NCBI GenBank assembly: GCA_964599885.1
Contig: CAZRHH010000081.1
Span: 1 to 13,567, forward strand
DNA from: CAZRHH01 sp964599885
GTDB lineage: Bacteria; Chloroflexota; Dehalococcoidia; DSTF01; JACRBR01
Reading direction: 5' to 3'
Length of the DNA: 13,567 nucleotides
Positions 1 through 7,143 of the stretch are shown here, one piece after another. A program made the translations under genes and the position numbers. The first letter of the stretch is position 1, and each line of letters starts with the position of its first letter. A model generated the notes under the pieces. It worked only from the letters and a program-made list of their open reading frames with translations, was not told where the DNA came from and ran no database searches.

Positions 1-2259
1 CCCGAAGCGCTGCTCCTCGTCGATGACGACGAGGCCGAGATTCTTGAACGACACATCCTTCTGCAGCAACCGGTGCGTGCCGATCACGATGTCAACGTTC
101 GCCGTAGCGGCATCGGCGGCGATGCGGCGGGCATCCTTGTCGCTGCGAAAGCGCGACAGCATCTCGACTTTCACGGGAAAACCCGCCAGCCGCTGCCGAA
201 ACGTGTTGAAGTGTTGCTGGGCGAGTACGGTGGTCGGCACCAGAACCGCCACTTGCGTGCCATCCATCACCGCCTTGAACGCTGCGCGGACGGCGATCTC
301 CGTCTTGCCGTAGCCAACGTCGCCGCAGACGAGCCGGTCCATCGGGCGGACGTCTTCCATATCGCGCTTGACGTCGTGGATGACGCTCACCTGGTCTGCC
401 GTTTCGACGTACGGGAACGAGGCTTCGAGTTCGGCTTGCCAACCGGTATCCTGGGGGAACGCGTGCCCCTCGGCGACCTGCCGCGACGCATAGAGCTTTA
501 GCAGTTCGCCCGCGAGCTCCTGCACGGCGCGGCGGACGCGTGCCTTGGCTCGCGGCCACTCCTGCGAGCCGAGGCGCGTCAGAGATGGCCGGTGCTCACC
601 GGGGCCGACGTAGCGGCTGACGCGGTCGACCTGCTCGGTTGGCACGAAGAGCCGGTCGCCATCGGCGTAGTGCAATTCGAGATACTCGCGCTCCTGACCG
701 TCGATCTGGCGCCGAATCAGGCCGTCGAACCGCGCGATGCCGTGCTCGATGTGGACGACATGCTGGCCCGGGACGAGGTCGGCGAGAAATGCTTCGCGCG
801 AAGCCCCACGCCGCGGCGGCGCGCGGCGCTGCTTCGTGAAGCCGAACACCTCCGTATCGGTGAGCAACGTCAGGCCGGCGCCCTCACCACCAACGGTCCA
901 GCCGTGCGGCAGGGAGCCGTTGATGAGTGTCAGCGCGCCGCTGCCCATCGTCGGCTTCGCGATCGCTTGTGTCAGGTTCGCGTACACGTCGTGCTCTTCA
1001 AGCAGTTCGGCGAGACGGTGCGACTGCGTCGACGCGATGACGACCTGTTGGCCACGCCGCAGCGTTTGCGTCAGTTCCTCGGCCAGCACACGCAGCCGTC
1101 CGCCGTATGCGGCCGCAGGGCCGAACGGCAGGCGCACCGCCGCGTCGCTCTCGCCTGCTTCTTCATCGCCGGTCGCCCAGCGCGACAGGCTCAGCCGTTG
1201 CGGCCGCGTGTCGATGGCGGCGCGCAGCTGCGGCCACGGTTCATGTGGATGCGGCATCCCGTGTGGGAGTTCGCCGCGCTGTTCGAGTTCGCGGCGCGCG
1301 TCCGCCGCGTGGTCGTCATGTTCCTGCTGGATCGCGGCGATGTCCGCCGGTTCGTCGAGCACGAGCAGCGCATCATCAGGGAGATGGTCGAGCAGACTGC
1401 CGGCCGTCAGGAAGGCCGTGTAGAACTCGATGCCATGGAACGAACGCCCATCGCGCAGCGCTGCGATGTCGCCCTCAAACCGATCGCGCTCGTCGCCGCG
1501 CAGGTCGGCGATCTGCAGCTTCGTCGCGAGCGTCCTCATGCGCCCGCCGTCGAGCATCAGTTCGCGCGCCGGCCCGATACGCACCGCCTCGCGCAGGCCG
1601 GACGAACGCTGCGTCGCCGGGTCGAACGCGCGGATGCTTTCGACCTCATCGCCGAACAGTTCGATGCGTAACGGTTGATCATCAGACGGTGGCCACACGT
1701 CGACGATGCCACCGCGGCGGCTCGCTTCGCCCGGCGCCGTCACCTGCGGCTCAACGCGATAGCCACCGGCATCGAGTGCCCGGAGCAGCGCATCCTGCGC
1801 GGTGCGTTCGCCGCGCACGACCGCGATCGTCGAGCGCTGCATCTCCTCGCGCGTGAGCGTGCGCTGTGCCAGCGCGGCGGCGCACGACACGATGATCGAC
1901 GGCGACACGGCGCTGGTGGCGATCGCATCGAGCACCTCGAGGCGGGCGCAGACATCGTCGGGATCTGGAGCGAGACGCTCGTAGGGCAGCGAGTCGCGCT
2001 CGGGGAAGACGAGGATGCGCGTCTGTTCTGCGCCGCCGAGCCACGCGTTCAGCTCTTCGGCGAGCGCGGTCGCGTGCTGCGGCTTTGGCGTGATGATGAG
2101 CATTGGCTGCGCCGTGTCGCGCGCCAGAGCCGCGAGTACCGCCGCCTTCGCGCCGTCACTGACGCCGAGCATGAGTGGCGTTGCGCCAGACATGCGGCTG
2201 CGCAGCCGATCCAGCGAGACCGCCCTGTCGATGACCGGCAGCAGTGCGGAAAGATCCAT
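1..2259 (-). CDS. mfd: Transcription-repair coupling factor Mfd, N-terminal 753 codons (gene runs off the left edge)
   Basis: Mfd is a DNA translocase that removes RNA polymerase stalled at DNA lesions and recruits UvrA for strand-specific repair. Reading the minus strand from ATG at 2259 gives 753 open codons to the window edge; E. coli Mfd has about 1,150 residues, so the C-terminal third is missing. The first 330 residues resemble the UvrB-like UvrA-binding region (VFPERDSLPYERLAPD near 85-100; SRRGGIVDVWPP near 175-190). The RNA-polymerase-interacting domain starts near 497 (PGQHVVHIEHGIARFDG). The RecG-like motor follows, with TADQ, Walker A GDVGYGKTE at 646-654, PTTVLAQQH, IGTHRL and the DEEQ box at 747-750. 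A GGAG four to five bases before the ATG supports the start. The plus-strand reading frames across this stretch are shadows. Assignment is firm. Confidence 0.97.
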   Translation of the reverse strand, partial: MDLSALLPVIDRAVSLDRLRSRMSGATPLMLGVSDGAKAAVLAALARDTAQPMLIITPKPQHATALAEELNAWLGGAEQTRILVFPERDSLPYERLAPDPDDVCARLEVLDAIATSAVSPSIIVSCAAALAQRTLTREEMQRSTIAVVRGERTAQDALLRALDAGGYRVEPQVTAPGEASRRGGIVDVWPPSDDQPLRIELFGDEVESIRAFDPATQRSSGLREAVRIGPARELMLDGGRMRTLATKLQIADLRGDERDRFEGDIAALRDGRSFHGIEFYTAFLTAGSLLDHLPDDALLVLDEPADIAAIQQEHDDHAADARRELEQRGELPHGMPHPHEPWPQLRAAIDTRPQRLSLSRWATGDEEAGESDAAVRLPFGPAAAYGGRLRVLAEELTQTLRRGQQVVIASTQSHRLAELLEEHDVYANLTQAIAKPTMGSGALTLINGSLPHGWTVGGEGAGLTLLTDTEVFGFTKQRRAPPRRGASREAFLADLVPGQHVVHIEHGIARFDGLIRRQIDGQEREYLELHYADGDRLFVPTEQVDRVSRYVGPGEHRPSLTRLGSQEWPRAKARVRRAVQELAGELLKLYASRQVAEGHAFPQDTGWQAELEASFPYVETADQVSVIHDVKRDMEDVRPMDRLVCGDVGYGKTEIAVRAAFKAVMDGTQVAVLVPTTVLAQQHFNTFRQRLAGFPVKVEMLSRFRSDKDARRIAADAATANVDIVIGTHRLLQKDVSFKNLGLVVIDEEQRFG

Positions 2260-2279
2260 TCTTCTCCGCCGCATAACAC

Positions 2280-2308
2280 GATCAGGGCCTGATCTGTCGA
2301 TCAGCCCC
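2280..2308. other. Overlapping inverted repeats in the mfd leader
   Basis: Three copies of the 6-bp element GATCAG/CTGATC sit here: gatcag at 2280-2285, ctgatc at 2289-2294 and gatcag at 2299-2304. The middle copy can pair with either neighbour. One choice gives a 7-bp stem with a one-base centre (2280-2294). The other gives a 10-bp stem with one mismatch and a TGTC loop (2285-2308). The two pairings exclude each other. The block lies between the candidate mfd promoter and the mfd start codon. No T tract follows on either strand, so it is not a typical intrinsic terminator. A repressor site or a leader RNA structure are both possible. Confidence 0.45.
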
Positions 2309-2321
2309 TTCGCGTGCTGTC

Positions 2322-2349
2322 ATTGTATCAAAGGAGAACGGAATCTCAG
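2322..2349 (-). promoter_or_regulatory. Candidate sigma-70-type promoter for mfd
   Basis: On the minus strand CTGAGA (4 of 6 matches to TTGACA) is followed after 16 bp by TACAAT (5 of 6 matches to TATAAT). The -10 box ends about 62 bp before the mfd ATG. The site lies just downstream of the stop codon of the possible small gene at 2383-2598, where mfd would need its own start of transcription. Promoter consensus for this lineage is unknown to me, so this is a pattern match only. Confidence 0.35.
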
Positions 2350-2382
2350 GGCGCGTAGTGGCTGCGGAAGGCCGTTGCCTCG

Positions 2383-2598
2383 CTACGCCGCTCTGTCGTT
2401 CCCGTCACGCCACGTCTGTTCGCGGCTATCGACGTAGAGCGCGAACGCCACGCGCGTCAGCAGCGCCCACCCTTCGGCGCTGATGTGCTCCTTGTGGAGG
2501 TCCATCTGCCGGCGGAGGCGACGATGCATCAGCCCGTGCAGCGCGCGTACTGCTTCGGGCGAGCCATCGATCGCGTGTGGGGAGATCGTGCCTAGCAT
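2383..2598 (-). CDS. Possible small protein of unknown function (71 aa)
   Basis: This open frame lies in the 445-bp gap between pth and mfd and reads in the same direction as both. The product is mostly polar and probably helical (ALHGLMHRRLRRQMDLHKEH, then EGWALLTRVAFALYVDSREQ). It has no signal peptide, membrane segment or Cys motif. Third codon positions are GC-rich as in the neighbouring real genes, and composition is balanced rather than arginine-dominated as in the shadow frames; both favour coding. Against it, no Shine-Dalgarno sequence precedes the ATG and no alternative start lies upstream in frame. I do not recognise the family. Real but unconfirmed gene or chance frame are both open. 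Confidence 0.35.
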   Translation of the reverse strand: MLGTISPHAIDGSPEAVRALHGLMHRRLRRQMDLHKEHISAEGWALLTRVAFALYVDSREQTWRDGNDRAA

Positions 2599-2680
2599 GT
2601 GGTGATCGTACGTCGCGCGCGCTATCGGCGGCGCTGCTGATCGCCGCGAGGGGAGTTAAGGAGTAGTTAAAGACGGCGGT

Positions 2681-2708
2681 TTATTGTCAACGCGCCGGTT
2701 ATCGTCAA
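2681..2708. repeat. Two direct copies of TTATYGTCAA at the end of pth
   Basis: TTATTGTCAA (2681-2690) and TTATCGTCAA (2699-2708) differ at one position and are spaced 18 bp start to start; the similarity extends a few bases upstream (GGCGG-TT and GCCGG-TT). The second copy covers the pth stop codon. The tract lies about 80-110 bp upstream of the possible 71-codon gene, so it could be a tandem operator or a chance duplication. Read on the minus strand, one copy contains TTGACA, but no convincing -10 box follows at normal spacing. Confidence 0.3.
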
Positions 2709-3367
2709 TCAGCGTCGCGGTTGTACTGGTTCATCGCCGCTTCGATGCCGTCGGTGATCGCGCATTCCACCGCGGCCATCGCCCGTTCGATCGCCGCGTC
2801 GAGTTGTTCGCGTTCTTCGGGCGTCGGATCGGAGAGCACCCATTCGGCGACAGCGTCCGGCGCCCACGACGGCTCGCCCGCGACGACCGGCCGGCCGATA
2901 CCGATACGCACGCGCGGAAAGTCGTCCGTCTTCGTCTTGTTGATGATGTCGGCGATCCCCTTCTGGCCGCCGCCGCCGCCCTTGCGCCGGATCCGCACCT
3001 TCCCGCTCGGCAGATCGATATGATCCGAAACGACGAGCAGTTCCTGCGAATGGTCCAGCTTGAGCCGCCGGATCAGGTGTACGACAGGCTCGCCGCTCCT
3101 ATTCACAAAGGTGCGTGGCTTGGCAATTGCCACGGGATGACCATTGATCTCGCCCTCAGCCAGGAGATAGCTGCCGGTCTTCGTCTTGAACTCCATGCCG
3201 TGCCGCCGCGCGAGGCGGTTCGCCAGCCAATATCCGACGTTGCGCCGCGTCTGTGCGTACTTGTCACCGGGATTGCCGATGCCCACGACAAGCCGAATCC
3301 GATAGTCGCGCGACTCGTCGTCTTCGTATTCGCTGCGGCCGAAGAAGCGTCCGAGCAAGCCCGTCAC
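2705..3367 (-). CDS. pth: Peptidyl-tRNA hydrolase homologue with altered catalytic residues
   Basis: Pth releases peptides from prematurely dropped peptidyl-tRNA in the cytosol. The fold markers are clear in this 220-residue protein: VVGIGNPGDKY (28-38), TRRNVGYWLANRLA (40-53), FVNRSG (87-92), SDHIDLPSG (114-122), a glycine-rich loop at 130-137 and IGIGRP near 155. The start is GTG at 3367, preceded by GGGAGG at four bases, and it overlaps the upstream stop codon (GTGA). A 25-residue acidic extension precedes the usual N-terminus. The family's catalytic His (TRHN in E. coli, His20) is Arg42 here (codon CGC at 3242-3244), and the His-Asn pair of GGHNG is Gln135-Lys136. The conserved Asn (N32) and Asp (D115) remain. 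Family membership is firm; hydrolase activity is uncertain. Confidence 0.9.
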   Translation of the reverse strand: MTGLLGRFFGRSEYEDDESRDYRIRLVVGIGNPGDKYAQTRRNVGYWLANRLARRHGMEFKTKTGSYLLAEGEINGHPVAIAKPRTFVNRSGEPVVHLIRRLKLDHSQELLVVSDHIDLPSGKVRIRRKGGGGGQKGIADIINKTKTDDFPRVRIGIGRPVVAGEPSWAPDAVAEWVLSDPTPEEREQLDAAIERAMAAVECAITDGIEAAMNQYNRDAD

Positions 3368-4143
3368 GCGTCCTCCCGCGGCCGGCGAAGTGGGACAATG
3401 CGCGCACGCCCGGTGTGTGGCGGCGGGGCCAGTACGTCGTTGAGCAGCCTGGACATCCCGTCCCCACGCAGCGGCGCATCCCGGGCGTCAAACAGCATCA
3501 GGAACCGCAGATCTTCGCTGAGTGTTTCGAGCGATACAGCAGGTTCGCGATCGTCTCGCAGCCGCCGAAGCGTGCTCTTGAGCCTCACAACTGCCGGAGC
3601 GCGCAACGGCAGTTTCGCTGCCGGATCGACCGGCGATAGCCGTGCCTCAAGCGCGGAAAGGGCGTCGGCGCCCGGGGGCAACTTCAATCCATGGCGAATC
3701 ACAGCTGAGTACGGCGCCGCAGCTTCCGACGACGCAGCCTCCAGAAGCACCAGTGCCAGCCGGTCGAGCCGCGGCCGATCGCTATGCACTGCAAACACGT
3801 CGTCGGGCGCGATCAAGCCGTCGGCCGTCATCGCGATGCGACCGGCCGCGTACTCAGCCATGCGCTGTGGCGGCAGCCTCAGTTCCGATATCCGGCGCGG
3901 AAGCGTGAGCGGAGTCACCTGCCCCACGGCGTGGAGCCGCGGGACGCCCGGTACGCACACCGCCGTGCGCTCGAATGTACCGCGCACGATTGATGGCATC
4001 CCGAGGAGGACGATCTGAAAGTGCCGCGGCGGCTCCGGCGCCCGCAGATCGTCCGGCAGCGTGTCCGCGAAGATCACGCCGCCGCGATGTGTGCGGCCGC
4101 GCGCATCGCGCACGGAGTAGGTCCAACGGCGCTCTTCCGTCAT
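3364..4143 (-). CDS. Conserved-looking soluble protein of unknown function (259 aa), translationally coupled to pth
   Basis: I do not recognise this family. The product starts MTEERRWTYSVRDARGR and has no signal peptide, membrane helix or cysteine cluster. It mixes beta-rich stretches near the N-terminus (HFQIVLLGMPSIVRGTFERT; LTLPRRISELRLPPQRM) with a helical second half (LDRLALVLLEAASSEAAAPYSAVI; VVRLKSTLRRLRDD; SLETLSEDLRFLMLFDARDA). The RISELRLPPQRM stretch resembles a linker rather than a catalytic motif. Its TGA stop overlaps the GTG start of pth by 4 nt, and it begins 36 bp after the cysteine desulfurase stop, so the three genes are probably one transcript. No clear ribosome binding site precedes the ATG. 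The gene is real judging by codon bias and coupling; the role is unknown. Confidence 0.8.
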   Translation of the reverse strand: MTEERRWTYSVRDARGRTHRGGVIFADTLPDDLRAPEPPRHFQIVLLGMPSIVRGTFERTAVCVPGVPRLHAVGQVTPLTLPRRISELRLPPQRMAEYAAGRIAMTADGLIAPDDVFAVHSDRPRLDRLALVLLEAASSEAAAPYSAVIRHGLKLPPGADALSALEARLSPVDPAAKLPLRAPAVVRLKSTLRRLRDDREPAVSLETLSEDLRFLMLFDARDAPLRGDGMSRLLNDVLAPPPHTGRARIVPLRRPREDA

Positions 4144-4179
4144 GGACGGATTCTAGCAGGGAACGCGTTTGGCGACGTG

Positions 4180-5367
4180 CTAAACGGCGGCGGCGAGTTG
4201 GGAGCGCCGCGAACGCTCGACGATCGGTGGCAGTGTTGCCAGCACGTAGTCGATGTCGGCGTCGGTGATCTCGTGGCCGATCGTCAGCCGCAACGTCGAC
4301 GCCGCGCGTTCGAGTGAGAGATCCATCGCCAGCAGCACGTGCGACGGCTCGATCGTCGTTGCCCCGCATGCGGCGCCCGCACTGCATGCGATGCCAGCGT
4401 CATCGAGATCGCGCAGCAATTCCTGCGCGTCCGCGCCGCCAAAGCTGATGCTGACGTTGTTGACGAGCCGCTGCTCCGGGTGGCCGTTGAGCACGCTGTC
4501 CGGGATGGTGGCGAGGATGCTGTCACGCAACCCCCGCGAGAGCGCGCCGATGCGCTGGCGATCCTCATCGAGATGATCCTGCGTTAGGCGGAGCGCCGCG
4601 ACCGTACCGGCGATACCGGCGACGTTTTCCGTTCCGGCGCGGCGCTGGCGTTCCTGCCCACCGCCGTTCTGCTGTGCGAGAAAGGGCACGCCCTTCCGCA
4701 GGTACAGCACGCCCATACCCTTCGGCCCGCGGAACTTGTGCGCCGCCAGGCTCAGCATGTCGATGCCGTGCTGCGCGAAATCCATCCGCATCGAGTTCGG
4801 CGCCTGCACCGCATCGGTGTGAAACGGCACGCGCTTGCCGAGTGCCATGGCGCGTTCACGGACGGCCGACGCGATCTCGAAGATGGGCTGCATCGTGCCG
4901 ACTTCGTTATTCGCCGTCATGATGCTGACCAGCACCGTCTCCGGCTTCATCGCCGCCGCGACTGCGCTCGGATCGACCAGCCCGTATCCGTCGGCTGGCA
5001 CGTACGTCACGTCGAACCCGAATCGCTCCAGGTACTGACAGGCGTGCAACACCGCGTGATGCTCGATCGTGCTGGTGACGATGTGGTTGCCGGCGCCCGC
5101 GAGCTGTTGCTGGAACGCGACGCCTTTGATCGCCGTGTTGATCGACTCTGTGCCACCGCTTGTGAAGATCACTTCCGTCGGCTTGCAGCCGAGGATGCCG
5201 GCGACCGTGCGCCGCGCCCGCTGCACGACATCCCCGCTTCCTTTCGCCAGACGATAGGTCGCCGATGGGTTGCCGTACTGCTCGCTCAGATACGGCAGCA
5301 TCGCCTGGAGCACCTGCGCGTGCACTGGGGTCGTGGCTGCGGCGTCGAGGTAGACGAAGCGTTCCAT
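4180..5367 (-). CDS. Cysteine desulfurase (IscS/NifS family, PLP-dependent)
   Basis: This 395-residue enzyme would convert L-cysteine to alanine and pass a persulfide to iron-sulfur cluster assembly or tRNA thiolation. The class V aminotransferase landmarks are present: YLDAAATTPV at 6-15, GNPSA at 32-36, SGGTESIN at 70-77, the PLP-stacking His in EHHAVLH (H103), NNEVGTMQP at 153-161, HTDAVQ with D185 and Q188, and the PLP lysine K211 in AAHKFRGPKG. The persulfide cysteine is C334 in SAGAACGATTIEPSHVL. RAGTENV follows the substrate loop. Length matches IscS/NifS. No iscU, iscR or mnmA lies beside it, so the sulfur acceptor cannot be read from context. It is the first gene of the minus-strand cluster leading to pth. 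A weak GGTGA precedes the start. Confidence 0.95.
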   Translation of the reverse strand: MERFVYLDAAATTPVHAQVLQAMLPYLSEQYGNPSATYRLAKGSGDVVQRARRTVAGILGCKPTEVIFTSGGTESINTAIKGVAFQQQLAGAGNHIVTSTIEHHAVLHACQYLERFGFDVTYVPADGYGLVDPSAVAAAMKPETVLVSIMTANNEVGTMQPIFEIASAVRERAMALGKRVPFHTDAVQAPNSMRMDFAQHGIDMLSLAAHKFRGPKGMGVLYLRKGVPFLAQQNGGGQERQRRAGTENVAGIAGTVAALRLTQDHLDEDRQRIGALSRGLRDSILATIPDSVLNGHPEQRLVNNVSISFGGADAQELLRDLDDAGIACSAGAACGATTIEPSHVLLAMDLSLERAASTLRLTIGHEITDADIDYVLATLPPIVERSRRSQLAAAV

Positions 5368-5611
5368 TGGTCAATCACCGCCGTAGGTCGCCGCGGGCTA
5401 GGACCGCGTCGGCGCCTTTGAGCCTAGATCGGGCAGTGGAAGAAGTAAAGCGCCTCCGCCTGCGGGAACTACCCCTGCCAAACGGGCGGCGGCGCCTGTC
5501 AGCCAACGTCAACATCCCGGCAGCGTCCTTGACGCGGAATGCATGAACGATGCGAGATGCTGTCTTCGGGTGGCCAGCCATCTGGCTTCAGCGCGAGCGG
5601 AGTTTTTGCAC
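5368..5611. promoter_or_regulatory. Divergent intergenic region between the cysteine desulfurase and sugar dehydrogenase genes
   Basis: This 244-bp gap separates two divergent genes and must hold promoters for both. A TTGACG at 5529-5534 on the plus strand is a possible -35 box, but no good -10 follows at 16-18 bp. I see no strong inverted repeat or riboswitch-like pattern. The short minus-strand frame at 5375-5581 is arginine-rich and unlikely to be a gene. Confidence 0.3.
5599..5602 (+). promoter_or_regulatory. Ribosome binding site deciding the sugar dehydrogenase start
   Basis: GGAG lies nine bases before ATG 5612. The upstream in-frame ATG (5543) and the downstream one (5642) have no comparable site. 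The downstream start would still keep the whole signal peptide. Confidence 0.5.
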
Positions 5612-7120
5612 ATGAATCACGGCATTCGCGTACCTTCAGTCATGGCGGATCGGCGCAGGCGCACGCGCGCGTGGGTTCGGCTGTTGGCGTCGGCGGTGCT
5701 GCTCGGCGGATTCGTCGCCGTCGCCTGCGGCGATGATGACGACGATCCCGAATCGACGGCGACGAGCGCGCCTGAAGCGACCGAACCGGCGGGAACCCCG
5801 GAGGAGGGGGGCGGCACCGGCGGCGTCGAGCTGACAGATGCGGACCTCCAAGTGGAGGAGATCGGCGGCCTCGAGTCGCCGACGCAAATCGTCTTCCTCG
5901 GTCCGAACGAGTTGCTTGTGTCTGAGAAGACGACCGGCAACGTCGTCCACGTGCGCGATGGCGAGGTCGTCGGACCAGTCGTGCAGCTGAAGACGAACTT
6001 CGCGGACGAACGCGGCGTGCTCGGCCTGACGCTGCATCCGGACTTCGACACGAACAACTACGTGTACATCTACTGGACATGGACCGGCGAGGGCGTCGTG
6101 CCCGACGGCCTGTTCGGCGAGCCGAGCGACGACATCGAAGCCGTACCCGAAAACGGCAACCGGATCGATCGCTTCACATGGGATGGCACGGCGCTGACGT
6201 TCGACCAGAACATCATCGAACTGCCGTCGAAGATCACGGACCTGACGCTGGACCGGCGGCGTGGCAATCACAACGGCGGCGTCATCGACTTCGGCCCGGA
6301 TGGCAAGCTGTACGCCGTCATCGGCGACCAGAACGTCCGCGGCGAACTGACGAACGTCGCCAACGGCCCGCCGATCGAGGAGTCGGGCATCGTCGCGTCG
6401 ATCCTGCGCCTGAACGACGACGGCACGACCCCGGACGACAACCCGTTCGTCGCGGAAGGTGAACTCAAGGGCAAGATCTACGCGTATGCAGTCCGCAACA
6501 GCTTCGGCTTCGACTTCGATCCGGAGAGCGGCGAGTTGTGGCTCGAAGTGAACGGCCAGGCTGCGTACGACGAGATCAAGCGAATCGAGCGCGGCGAGAA
6601 CGCCGGCTGGATCCAGATCATGGGACCGGCGGAGCGATTCGACGAGTACAAGTCGATCGAACTGGACACCGACCGCCTGTTCGACAATCCGTCCTTCCCG
6701 CCGAGCATGCTTGCCGAGAGCGCCGACGAGGCGATCGCGCGTCTCGTGACGCTCCCAGGCGCCGAGTACAACGATCCGGAGTTCTCATGGAAGTACGCGA
6801 TCGCGCCCGCCGGCATGGGCTTCATCGCCGACGACGCACTGGGCGCCGATTACGAGGGCGATCTGCTCGTCGGCGACGTGAACACCGGATCCATCTATCA
6901 CTTCGATCTGTCCGCTGACCGGATGAGCTTCGACCTGGCGGGCGACCTCGCCGACCGCGTCAACGATAACGATCCGGATGATCCGATCGGCGAGATGGCG
7001 GACAGCCTGTTTGCCACCGGCATTCTCGTCGCGACGGACATTGAGACCGGACCTGACGGTTCCATCTGGATCACGTCGATCTCGGGCAGCGCCGTGTATC
7101 ACATCACGGCGGTCGACTAG
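5612..7120 (+). CDS. Secreted lipoprotein, PQQ-type glucose/sorbosone dehydrogenase family
   Basis: Members of this family are six-bladed beta-propellers that oxidise sugars with PQQ outside the cytoplasm; some act on other substrates or lack activity. From ATG at 5612 (GGAG nine bases upstream) the product has 502 residues. It has a basic n-region (RRRRTRAWVR), a hydrophobic core and a lipobox ending at C39 (VAVAC|GDDDDD), then an acidic, Thr/Pro/Gly-rich linker to about residue 75. Family motifs are IGGLESPTQIVFL near 84-96, RGVLGLTLHPDF (134-145), GNHNGGVIDFGPDGKLY (218-234, with H220 at the usual catalytic His), GKIYAYAVRNSFGFDFDP (287-304) and GENAGW near 328-333. Starts at 5543 and 5642 are in frame but lack this ribosome binding site. 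The family call is firm; the substrate is not known. Confidence 0.88.
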   Translation: MNHGIRVPSVMADRRRRTRAWVRLLASAVLLGGFVAVACGDDDDDPESTATSAPEATEPAGTPEEGGGTGGVELTDADLQVEEIGGLESPTQIVFLGPNELLVSEKTTGNVVHVRDGEVVGPVVQLKTNFADERGVLGLTLHPDFDTNNYVYIYWTWTGEGVVPDGLFGEPSDDIEAVPENGNRIDRFTWDGTALTFDQNIIELPSKITDLTLDRRRGNHNGGVIDFGPDGKLYAVIGDQNVRGELTNVANGPPIEESGIVASILRLNDDGTTPDDNPFVAEGELKGKIYAYAVRNSFGFDFDPESGELWLEVNGQAAYDEIKRIERGENAGWIQIMGPAERFDEYKSIELDTDRLFDNPSFPPSMLAESADEAIARLVTLPGAEYNDPEFSWKYAIAPAGMGFIADDALGADYEGDLLVGDVNTGSIYHFDLSADRMSFDLAGDLADRVNDNDPDDPIGEMADSLFATGILVATDIETGPDGSIWITSISGSAVYHITAVD

Positions 7121-7143
7121 CGGCCGCGGCCGCGGGTTGAGCG

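Noticed and set aside
592..1671. Long plus-strand frame (359 codons) opposite mfd
   Set aside because: The minus strand encodes an unmistakable Mfd across the same bases. The plus product is arginine-rich with no motifs, as expected for an antisense frame in high-GC DNA.
2684..4018. 444-codon plus-strand frame
   Set aside because: It is antisense to pth and to the coupled 259-codon gene, which carry real motifs and codon bias. The product is Arg/Ser/Ala-rich low complexity.
7121..7143. GC palindrome (CGGCCGCGGCCG) between convergent stops as a bidirectional terminator
   Set aside because: It is self-complementary but has no T tract on either strand and no usable loop, so termination cannot be supported.
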